Of a DNA stretch of 61,389 nucleotides, positions 18,759 through 25,960 are shown in pieces; the first letter of the stretch is position 1, and each line of letters starts with the position of its first letter. This stretch comes from Cyanobacteria bacterium CG_2015-22_32_23 (GTDB lineage Bacteria > Cyanobacteriota > Cyanobacteriia > Cyanobacteriales > Cyanobacteriaceae), in contig JAACUG010000082.1 in assembly GCA_009993045.1 (NCBI GenBank), forward strand, positions 1-61,389, written 5' to 3'. Under the pieces are notes generated by a model, which saw only the letters and a list, made by a program, of their open reading frames with translations, ran no database searches and was not told the DNA's origin. The translations under genes were made by a program, and so were the position numbers.

Positions 18759-20345
18759 GTGAAGAATAAGTTATTAATTGGTAGTGCGTTATTGTCTGTT
18801 ATTTTCCCTGATATAGTATTAGCTTTACCAACTGACGACATTTTAGAGCAAATCGACAACTATCAAACAACGAAAAATCAAGCCCAAGTAACTTCAGTCT
18901 CTCAGTTAAGAGATGTATCGCCCACAGATTGGGCATTTGAAGCCTTAAGAAGTTTGGTTGAGCGTTATGGTTGTATTGTAGGGTATCCTGATCGTACTTT
19001 CAGAGGAAATCGTGCTTTAAGTCGTTATGAGTTTGCGGCGGGTTTAAACGCTTGTATGCAACAAATGGAGAGGTTAATTGCCCAATCGGAAGCTGTTACA
19101 AGGGAAGACATAGAAAAACTTAAACGGTTGATGGCAGAATTTGAAACAGAATTAGCAACATTAGGTGCTAGAGTTGATAACTTAGAAGGTAGAATAGCAT
19201 TTTTAGAAGATCATCAATTTTCCACTACTACTAAGTTAAGTGGTGAAGTAATTTTTGCTTTGGGTAGTATTTTTAATGGACAAAAAAATAATGGTAGAGA
19301 TAGTATTGAACAAGTACCAGTATTAGGAGATCGTACTAGAATCGAATTAAGTACCAGTTTTACTGGAAAAGATTTACTTTATACTCGTCTTGCTACGGGT
19401 AATTTTCCCGAATTTGCCGACACCGCCAATACTCAACAAGCCAGTTTAGCCTTTGCACAACCTGATAATAATGACGTAGCCGTAGAAGTTTTAAACTATA
19501 ATTTCCCTATTAACGATAATATTACCCTTTGGTTAGAAGGTGCAGGTGGTGCATTTGATGACTTTACCAATACTTTAAGTATTTTAGATGGCGATGGCGG
19601 TAGTGGTGCAATCTCTAGTTTTGGTACTCGTAATTTAGTCTATTATCAAGGTGAAGGTGCTGGTTTAGCTTTAGAAGGAAAAATGGGTAGTTTTGGTTGG
19701 AGTCTAGGTTATTTAGCTACGGATGCTAATAATCCTGAAACTGGTAATGGCTTATTTAATGGCGCTTACGGTGCGATAGCTCAAATCGGTTATTATCCTA
19801 ATGATAAGTTTGCTGTGGCTTTTGCCTATGGTCAAGGTTATAATACCTTTGGTATTGGTGAAAATAGTCGTCAATTTGCTCAAGTTGTTGCTGATATTCC
19901 TATTGACACTTCTCATAACACTTATGCCCTGACGATGTCGTGGCAATTAGCAGAAAAATTTGTTCTTGGTGCATGGGGAGGTTATTCTAATGTTAGAACT
20001 TTAGACTCTTTTGTTGATAGTGCCAATGATATATATGTTTCTCGTGGTAGCTCTGATGTATGGTATTGGGCAGCAACTCTCGGTTTTCCAGACTTATTCA
20101 AAGAAGGTAATTTAGGGGGTATAGTTGTAGGAATGCAACCTTGGCAAACTAATTCTACTATTAGAAACAATGGAATAAGATTAGGTGAAGATGATACTTC
20201 TTTTCATATTGAGGCATTCTATGAATATGCCATTACTGATAACATTAAAATTACTCCGGGTGTAGTGGTAGTAACTAATCCAAGTAATAATACTCGTAAT
20301 GATGCTTTAGTTATCGGTGCTTTGCGTACTACTTTTACATTCTAA
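18759..20345 (+). CDS. SLH-domain carbohydrate/iron porin, OprB family
   Basis: An outer membrane porin of 528 residues. After a signal peptide (about residues 1-22, ending VLALP) comes an SLH domain: SPTDWAFEALRSLVERYGCI and VGYPDRTFRGNRALSRYEFA. A coiled coil follows (about 112-155, EKLKRLMAEFETELATLGAR), then an OprB-like beta-barrel to the C-terminus, which ends in the Phe expected of outer membrane barrels (TTFTF). Such SLH-porins are the major outer membrane proteins of cyanobacteria and have been linked to inorganic ion or iron uptake. The start is GTG at 18759, preceded by GAGGAA. Confidence 0.9.
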   Translation: MKNKLLIGSALLSVIFPDIVLALPTDDILEQIDNYQTTKNQAQVTSVSQLRDVSPTDWAFEALRSLVERYGCIVGYPDRTFRGNRALSRYEFAAGLNACMQQMERLIAQSEAVTREDIEKLKRLMAEFETELATLGARVDNLEGRIAFLEDHQFSTTTKLSGEVIFALGSIFNGQKNNGRDSIEQVPVLGDRTRIELSTSFTGKDLLYTRLATGNFPEFADTANTQQASLAFAQPDNNDVAVEVLNYNFPINDNITLWLEGAGGAFDDFTNTLSILDGDGGSGAISSFGTRNLVYYQGEGAGLALEGKMGSFGWSLGYLATDANNPETGNGLFNGAYGAIAQIGYYPNDKFAVAFAYGQGYNTFGIGENSRQFAQVVADIPIDTSHNTYALTMSWQLAEKFVLGAWGGYSNVRTLDSFVDSANDIYVSRGSSDVWYWAATLGFPDLFKEGNLGGIVVGMQPWQTNSTIRNNGIRLGEDDTSFHIEAFYEYAITDNIKITPGVVVVTNPSNNTRNDALVIGALRTTFTF

Positions 20346-20390
20346 ATTACTCTATCTTAAAAGTAGCTATATTTTAAACTACAAGAATGA

Positions 20391-20657
20391 TTATTTTACG
20401 AAGATTAATTTTGCGATAATCCCTAATAATGCTGTAAAAGCAACGGCTATTAAGGTATTTAAGGGAGTATCTATACCATCTATTCTTTTTGTTAAACTGG
20501 TTTCGATAGTATCTAGTCTTTTATTAATAGTCGTTTGCCCTTCTTTTAATGTAGCTATATCTACTTTCATCTGATTTACGTTTTCTGCTAAGTTGTCTAG
20601 TTTCGTGTTGATTTGAGTTAAGACTTCTTTTAAATCTGTTTCGATAATTGTACTCAT
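20391..20657 (-). CDS. Small coiled-coil protein with C-terminal membrane anchor
   Basis: The 88-residue protein has heptad-like helices over residues 5-65 (LTQINTKLDNLAENVNQMKV; TTINKRLDTIETSLTKRIDG) and one membrane helix at about 68-86 (LIAVAFTALLGIIAKLIF). Similar small tail-anchored coiled-coil proteins are frequent in cyanobacteria, without known function. A MITE-like element starts 19 bp upstream of the ATG, so the native promoter has probably been displaced. It is convergent with the porin gene. Confidence 0.7.
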   Translation of the reverse strand: MSTIIETDLKEVLTQINTKLDNLAENVNQMKVDIATLKEGQTTINKRLDTIETSLTKRIDGIDTPLNTLIAVAFTALLGIIAKLIFVK

Positions 20658-20676
20658 GTTAAAATTTCTTTAGTTA

Positions 20677-20905
20677 GGGTTTGCTGAATAAATCAGAAAG
20701 CTATTAAAATCAAGGCTTGGGGCATCGTTAAGTTAATAAAAAAGTGCGTAGTTTTAGGCATTTTTGCTCAAAAAACAGGGTAGTATTATACAGTTACAAA
20801 CTCTAATTTCAAAAATCAAAACCATTAAAACCTTTGCCCTTTGCCCTTTGCCCTTTGCCCATTGCCCTTTGCCCTACCCCTTCCTCAGACTTTTTCAGCA
20901 ACCCC
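20677..20905. mobile_element. MITE-like element, 229 bp, with TIRs and 6-bp TSD
   Basis: The left end GGGTTTGCTGAATAAATCAG and the reverse complement of the right end, GGGGTTGCTGAAAAAGTCTG, match at 16 of 20 positions. Both ends are flanked by the same hexamer TAGTTA (20671-20676 and 20906-20911), a clear target duplication. There is no transposase ORF inside, so it must move in trans. The first 81 bases are identical to 61309-61389. The right half contains a heptamer array (20831-20872). Confidence 0.85.
20831..20872 (+). repeat. CCTTTGC heptamer array inside the MITE
   Basis: Six heptamers: four CCTTTGC, one CCATTGC and one CCTTTGC. They lie in the right half of the MITE-like element, so one repeat class is nested in another. 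They also make a short spurious reading frame that I do not call a gene. Confidence 0.85.
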
Positions 20906-20990
20906 TAGTTATATGAATGATAAAGGAGTAGTTGGCAGCTACTCTTTTTGGTTTTATTCTAGCCTATACCTTTTATTCAACAACAGAAAA

Positions 20991-22502
20991 TTAAAGATAA
21001 CTTTTAATCTTATTAATAACTTCCTCCATAGTTAAATTATCCGTGAGAATTTCTACGGCATTATCTGCTTTTTTTAAGGGTGCAATTTCTCTGGTACTAT
21101 CAATATAATCTCTCTCTTGAATATCCGCAATTAATTGCTTTAAATTAAGGTTACTTTCTCCTTGATTTTCTAAGTCAATTAATCGTCTTTTTGCCCTTGC
21201 TTCAGGGGATGCCGTCAAAAATATTTTTAATTGTGCATGGGGAAACACATTTGTACCAATATCTCTTCCTTCTGCCACAATTCTCCCTTGTATCCCATAT
21301 TCTTGCTGTAATTTTACCAACTTTTCTCTAACAGCTTTTTGCGCTGATATTTTCGACACATTAGCCGTAACTGCTGTTGTGCGAATTGCTTGAGTTACTT
21401 CTATATCATTGACTTTAACGGTGACAGGAATTTTTAAATCAGAATTTGGTAATAATTCAATTTTGGCTAATTCTAATAACTTAGCGATGGCTTTCTCATC
21501 AGTAATATTAATCTGATTTTCCATGACTAACCAAGTAATGGCACGATACATCGCACCTGTATCAAGGTATAAAAAGCCTAATTCATGGGCTAAACGGCGA
21601 CTAACGGTAGATTTTCCTGCTCCAGCCGGTCCATCTATGGCTATAATTGGTTTTTTCACAGTTAAAATTAGATTATCTATTAAACGAGTATTACCACAAT
21701 AGGCAGCGATCGCCATTAAAGCAGAATTAGTTATTTTTGTCAAGGTTTGTAATGTTTCAGGATCAACTATTTCTATATATTGTAAAGTTAAAATAGGATG
21801 ATTTTTAAATTGACTTTCGATAATTTTAATTAAATTTTTAGGATTATTTTCTCCTTTTAAGAAACTCTTTTTTGCTAACATTAAACTTTTAAATAATAAT
21901 GTCGCTTCTTGTTTTTCTTCTAAAGTTAAATATTGATTTCTTGAACTTAAAGCTAATCCTGATTCTTCTCGAATAATATCACAAGATTTGATCTTAACAG
22001 CCATATTAAGATCATTAACAATTTTTTTGATGATTGCCACTTGTTGTGCATCTTTTTGCCCAAAATAAGCCATATTTGGTTTAACTAAATTAAAGAATTT
22101 TGTCACAATGGTTGCAACTCCTTGAAAATGTCCTTTTCGATATTTACCACATAACACTGACATCATTGAAACAGGAGGTATAATTAAAGTCATTTCTTGA
22201 CTAAGAGTATTCATTTCTATCTCAGAGGGGATAAATAAGAGATTAACCCCTAATTTTTCACATATTTCTTTATCTTTCTCTAATTGCCTTGGATATTTGT
22301 CTAAATCTTCATCCATAGCGAATTGTAAAGGATTAACAAAAATACTGACTATCACATAATCATTTTCCGTTACGGCTTGTTTAATTAAACTTTCATGACC
22401 CAAATGTAATGCACCCATAGTAGGTACAAAACCCACCTTAATCTGAGAAAAAATTTTTGCTCTTTCTGTTTCTAAATTGACGATTTTAGTTACAATTAAC
22501 AT
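20991..22502 (-). CDS. panC/cmk: Fused pantothenate synthetase / cytidylate kinase
   Basis: A bifunctional protein of 503 residues from the ATG at 22502 (MLIVTKIVNLE); an ATG six codons upstream is less likely. The PanC half joins pantoate and beta-alanine with ATP: VGFVPTMGALHLGHESLIKQ, FGQKDAQQVAII and SSRNQYLTLEEK. The Cmk half, from about residue 283, phosphorylates (d)CMP: IAIDGPAGAGKSTVSRRLAH, LDTGAMYRAITW and VAEGRDIGTNVFP. This fusion is characteristic of cyanobacteria, and both active sites look intact. It is divergently oriented to the pentapeptide protein gene, with the 5' ends close together. Confidence 0.95.
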   Translation of the reverse strand: MLIVTKIVNLETERAKIFSQIKVGFVPTMGALHLGHESLIKQAVTENDYVIVSIFVNPLQFAMDEDLDKYPRQLEKDKEICEKLGVNLLFIPSEIEMNTLSQEMTLIIPPVSMMSVLCGKYRKGHFQGVATIVTKFFNLVKPNMAYFGQKDAQQVAIIKKIVNDLNMAVKIKSCDIIREESGLALSSRNQYLTLEEKQEATLLFKSLMLAKKSFLKGENNPKNLIKIIESQFKNHPILTLQYIEIVDPETLQTLTKITNSALMAIAAYCGNTRLIDNLILTVKKPIIAIDGPAGAGKSTVSRRLAHELGFLYLDTGAMYRAITWLVMENQINITDEKAIAKLLELAKIELLPNSDLKIPVTVKVNDIEVTQAIRTTAVTANVSKISAQKAVREKLVKLQQEYGIQGRIVAEGRDIGTNVFPHAQLKIFLTASPEARAKRRLIDLENQGESNLNLKQLIADIQERDYIDSTREIAPLKKADNAVEILTDNLTMEEVINKIKSYL

Positions 22503-22618
22503 AAGAATAAAGTAAACCAATTAAATAAATTATGATTAATAACTTAGCTAATTTATTGTACCCTTTGATTTATCCTTATCAAAGTTTAACTTTTAATAAT
22601 TTTTATAGAGAAAAAACT

Positions 22619-23134
22619 ATGATTAATTCTACTTTATCAACAATTTTTGGGCGTATATTTTACGGTTTTTTACTTTTATTTCTAGCTTTTTTGTTAATCT
22701 TATTAACACCTCAACCTGTGAATGCAGAAATACTTAATTTTACTCATGCTGAATTAGAAGGAGAAGATTTTTCTAATCGAGACTTGACAGGTTCAGTATT
22801 TGCTGCTACTAATTTAAGAAATGCCTCTTTTGAAAATTCCAACTTAACCAACGCCATTATGACAGAAGGAATTTTACTTAACGCTAATTTACGAGGTGTT
22901 AACTTCACGGGTGCATTAATTGATCGTGTTACTTTTGATTTATCTGACTTACGAAATGCTATTTTTGTCGAAGCCATTGCTACTCGTACCCGATTTTATG
23001 ATACTAATATAGAAGGTGCGGATTTTTCTGATGCTGTTATTGATCGTTACCAACTAAATTTGATGTGTGAAAAAGCAAAAGGGGTTAATCCTGTAACAGG
23101 AATAGCGACTAGAGATAGTTTAGGTTGTGAATAA
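22619..23134 (+). CDS. Pentapeptide-repeat protein, probably thylakoid lumenal/periplasmic
   Basis: The protein has 171 residues from the ATG at 22619; an in-frame ATG at 22532 would add 29 residues. An N-terminal hydrophobic segment (FYGFLLLFLAFLLILL) ending PVNAE looks like a signal peptide. It is followed by about twelve A(N/D)LXX-type pentapeptides (FSNRDLTGSVFAATNLRNAS; FENSNLTNAIMTEGILLNAN) forming a right-handed quadrilateral helix. The C-terminus has two cysteines (LMCEKAKGVN, SLGCE), which could form a disulfide. It resembles lumenal pentapeptide proteins of cyanobacteria and plant chloroplasts, whose function is unknown. Confidence 0.85.
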   Translation: MINSTLSTIFGRIFYGFLLLFLAFLLILLTPQPVNAEILNFTHAELEGEDFSNRDLTGSVFAATNLRNASFENSNLTNAIMTEGILLNANLRGVNFTGALIDRVTFDLSDLRNAIFVEAIATRTRFYDTNIEGADFSDAVIDRYQLNLMCEKAKGVNPVTGIATRDSLGCE

Positions 23135-23176
23135 CAATTAGAGTCTGCTAAATTAGCCCTAAATTCAAGTAAATTT

Positions 23177-24247
23177 TCAACGGATTAAAATACTCTTAAC
23201 CATAGACTCATTTTCTTTAATCCATTGATAAATATCTGTTAGGGTATTTTTAGCATCCTTTTGCGGTTGCCAATTTATTTTTTCTCTTATCTTACGACTA
23301 TCGGTGATAAAAATAGGTACATCACCTTGACGATTTTCTTTTACTGGCTCAATATTGATGGAATTACCTGTTATTTCCTCACAAATTTTAGTAGTTTCTA
23401 AAAGAGATAAACTATTATCGATTCCTCCTCCAACATTAAAAGTTTCTCCTTGAAATTGATCTAATTTATTAATTTGTAAATCAATTAAATTTAATAAATC
23501 TTCAATGTGTAGAAAATCTCTAACTTGCTTACCTTTGCCACCATAACCAATATATTTTAAAGGTTTTTTAAAGTAATGATAAGCCATCCATAATGCAAAT
23601 ACCCCTTGATCTACTTTACCCATTTGCCAAGGTCCTGTCAAGACTCCACAACGATTAATTAAAGTACGAATACCGTAACTATCAGCATATTCAGCAATTA
23701 ATAACTCAGAAGCTAACTTAGTTGTACCATAAAGTGATCTAGCTTTATCTAAGGGAAAATTCTCTGCAATACCATATTTAGAAGCACCGATAATAGTTTG
23801 TTTTTCCTTTAATTGAAAGTGTGTTTTTTCTTCCGTAAAATTCAGATTATTGAGATAAAAAATCGGATAAACTCTGCTTGTAGAAAGAAAGATAAAATCT
23901 GACTTCGTTTGTCTTGCTAACTCTAAACAATTTATAGTACCAATTAAATTCGTTTCTAACACATATTTAGGGGAATTATACCCTGCTAAGACGGAAGGTT
24001 CAGCAGAACATTCTAAAATCAAATCTGGTTGTAATAAACTTGCGTCTAAATCTGCAAGGTTGCGCACATCTCCGTGAATAAAGTTAATATTTGCTTCTTT
24101 AAGTCGGGGCAAATTAAGCTCAGAACCACGCCTCTTAAGATTATCTAGGGCTGTAATTTGCCAATCAGGATATTTTTGACCTAAACCTAATGCTAAGGCA
24201 CTTCCGACAAATCCTGCACCACCTGTGATTAAAATTTTTTTTGCCAT
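23177..24247 (-). CDS. NAD-dependent sugar epimerase/dehydratase (extended SDR)
   Basis: A nucleotide-sugar modifying enzyme of 356 residues. It shows the Rossmann start ILITGGAGFVGSALALGLG, the FLSTSRVYP strand with catalytic Ser, and the YGTTKLASELL active-site Tyr-Lys pair. The C-terminal RQGDVPIFITDSRK is typical of sugar epimerases. The nearest named families are CDP-paratose 2-epimerase-like and UDP-glucose epimerase-like SDRs; the substrate is uncertain. It is six bases downstream of the frameshifted methyltransferase on the same strand, so the two probably formed one operon in the surface-glycan cluster. Confidence 0.85.
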   Translation of the reverse strand: MAKKILITGGAGFVGSALALGLGQKYPDWQITALDNLKRRGSELNLPRLKEANINFIHGDVRNLADLDASLLQPDLILECSAEPSVLAGYNSPKYVLETNLIGTINCLELARQTKSDFIFLSTSRVYPIFYLNNLNFTEEKTHFQLKEKQTIIGASKYGIAENFPLDKARSLYGTTKLASELLIAEYADSYGIRTLINRCGVLTGPWQMGKVDQGVFALWMAYHYFKKPLKYIGYGGKGKQVRDFLHIEDLLNLIDLQINKLDQFQGETFNVGGGIDNSLSLLETTKICEEITGNSINIEPVKENRQGDVPIFITDSRKIREKINWQPQKDAKNTLTDIYQWIKENESMVKSILIR

Positions 24248-24252
24248 AACAT

Positions 24253-24935
24253 TTATTTAACCGCTTTAATGAACATTTGACTACCTAAAAGATTCCAAAA
24301 TATTGGTAATTTTAAGTAAAGAGATAAAAGTAAAGGTGAACTTGGATTTCCTTTAGTAGAATAAGGTAAAAATCGAGGAATTAAGACTTCTATTTTAAAG
24401 CCAATCGTGCTTAAAATTTCCTGTAAAGATAGGTGAGTTATGGGTAATTGATGATCGATAAAATCATAATATTCTTTATAACAATATTTAAAATTAGGTT
24501 GAATAATTAATAGTGAACCTCCTGGATTTAATAGTTGATAACAGACTGCTAAAATAGAGACTAATTCTTCTTTATTGCGTAAATGCTCAAAGAAATTAGA
24601 CACAAAAATATGATCGAATTTACGGTTAAATTTTTCGGGATCATTTAAGTCTAAAATATTCATATTTAACACGGTGACGTTATCATCAGCGAATAATTTG
24701 GCATCGGGATTAAGATCGATTAAAAACTTTTCTTTAGCCTTAATATTATTAATAAACTCTCCGTACCCCCCCCAATGTCTAACACACTACCATTAGGGTT
24801 AATGTATGTTTGTAAAAAGTCTTTAATCAGGGTTTTCCAGAGTAATAATTTTGCTTTTCTTTGTTGTGGATCGAAACGATTATTATAAAGTTGTTGTAAA
24901 TAATATTCTTGTTGATTGATAAGATTATTGTTCAT
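24253..24935 (-). pseudogene. SAM-dependent methyltransferase split by a G-tract frameshift
   Basis: A class I methyltransferase in two frames. The first part starts at 24935 (MNNNLINQQEYYLQQLYNNR) and reaches the SAM-binding motif SVLDIGGG. It then changes frame in a run of eight G (minus strand; C8 at 24766-24773) and stops at 24720. With nine G the reading would be VLDIGGGYGEFINNIKAKEK, then FLIDLNPDAKLFADD, joining perfectly to the downstream part (FDHIFVSNFFEHL; LNPGGSLLIIQPNFKYCYKE) that ends at 24253. The total would be about 227 residues. It may be a true mutation, a phase-variable tract or a homopolymer sequencing error. Confidence 0.85.
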
Positions 24936-25020
24936 AATTTTAGTTGGTATTAAATAGTTAATTTTATTTTAAAATATAGTTTGATTTTCTAGTCTTGAAA
25001 TATTATCTTAAATTAATAAG

Positions 25021-25362
25021 CTATTTTTCTCGATTTAGTATGTCTTGAATCTGCTGATGTAATAAGGGAATTTGATAAATAATTACATTCCATACCAGAT
25101 CATAATCTACTCCAAAATACTCATGAATTAACTTATCTCTCATTCCTGCCATTTGTTTCCAGGGAATGTGAGAATAGTCTTTTCTAAAATCATTGGGTAA
25201 CTTTTTGGTTGCCTCTCCAATAATTTCTAAACTACGCACAAAAGATCTTTTTAAGGTTTTATCTTCTAAAAAGCTATCTTTTTCTAAACCTGCGGATAAG
25301 TCTAATAAATAATCAATTTCGTCTGCTATATGACACAAATAAACTTTAACGGAAAGAGACAT
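25021..25362 (-). CDS. hepT: HepT-type RNase toxin (DUF86)
   Basis: A 113-residue HEPN toxin. The catalytic RX4HXY motif is intact: Arg75, His80, Tyr82 in MRDKLIHEYFG. HepT proteins cleave RNA and are silenced by their MntA partner, which transfers AMP units to the tyrosine of this motif. The start overlaps the end of mntA by 17 bp, the usual gene order for the system (antitoxin first). It sits inside the surface-glycan cluster, so it may stabilise that island. Confidence 0.92.
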   Translation of the reverse strand: MSLSVKVYLCHIADEIDYLLDLSAGLEKDSFLEDKTLKRSFVRSLEIIGEATKKLPNDFRKDYSHIPWKQMAGMRDKLIHEYFGVDYDLVWNVIIYQIPLLHQQIQDILNREK

Positions 25363-25660
25363 ATTCTACCTCCCCTAAAATTATATCCCGAAGATATGGA
25401 CTCAAGGATTCAGGAGTTAAAACGTCCACCTTACGTTCAAATAAATCCTCAAGAAAAAAGCATAAATCCATAAAATTCATAAAGGTTTTCAACTCAGACT
25501 TAAATTCCACTAATAAATCAATATCGCTGTTTTCTGTGGCTTCTCCCCTTTGAAACGAACCAAACAACCCGCATCGCTTTACACCATAATTCTCTAATGT
25601 CTTTTGATGTGTCTGTAATTGCAGAAAAATATCCTGTTTACTCTTTAATAAAACTCTCAT
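25346..25660 (-). CDS. mntA: MntA-type nucleotidyltransferase antitoxin
   Basis: A minimal nucleotidyltransferase of 104 residues. Gly34-Ser35-Phe36 and Asp46/Asp48 form the GSF(x9)DxD motif in GLFGSFQRGEATENSDIDLL, with the metal-binding aspartates intact. Family members AMPylate HepT and so neutralise it. The segment MDLCFFLEDLFERKVDVLTP is typical of the C-terminal part. It starts four bases after the stop of a third small gene at 25665, suggesting translation coupling within a three-gene operon. Confidence 0.92.
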   Translation of the reverse strand: MRVLLKSKQDIFLQLQTHQKTLENYGVKRCGLFGSFQRGEATENSDIDLLVEFKSELKTFMNFMDLCFFLEDLFERKVDVLTPESLSPYLRDIILGEVEYVSFR

Positions 25661-25664
25661 AATT

Positions 25665-25910
25665 TTAGTTATTAATTGATAGTTGAAGCTGTTTTTCTCG
25701 GACTAATTCTTCTCCTTCCCAACCGCCAATTACTTCTTCAAAAAATCCTTTTGCCCATCCTGTTGAAAGATCATTTTTTTTATTTTTAGATGCTAAAATC
25801 GGTTGATAAACTAAAGTTATTTCTAAATCTGTATTTTTGAGATGTTCAGGTAAAGATATTTGTAAAATACCGTCTTCTCTTATATAAGTTTTAAAACTAA
25901 TTGTTTGCAT
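25665..25910 (-). CDS. Small antitoxin-like protein of cyanobacterial type
   Basis: An 81-residue protein: IREDGILQISLPEHLKNTDL followed by EITLVYQP, then STGWAKGFFEEVIGGWEGEE. Small proteins of this pattern are common in cyanobacteria and often precede VapC-like PIN toxins, so I regard it as antitoxin-like, but no PIN gene is present here. It lies directly upstream of mntA-hepT and is probably co-transcribed. It could be an orphan antitoxin left after loss of its toxin, or a third part of the module. Confidence 0.65.
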   Translation of the reverse strand: MQTISFKTYIREDGILQISLPEHLKNTDLEITLVYQPILASKNKKNDLSTGWAKGFFEEVIGGWEGEELVREKQLQLSINN

Positions 25911-25960
25911 TTTTTCTTCTCCAAATTATTTATTATTTTATAATATACAAATTTATAAAC

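Noticed and set aside
20317-20574. Plus-strand ORF of 85 codons
   Set aside because: It is antisense to the 88-residue coiled-coil protein, which has a sensible helix and membrane pattern.
20841-21035. Plus-strand ORF of 64 codons starting in the CCTTTGC repeat
   Set aside because: Its first third is the heptamer array and the rest is MITE end plus intergenic DNA; no protein pattern.
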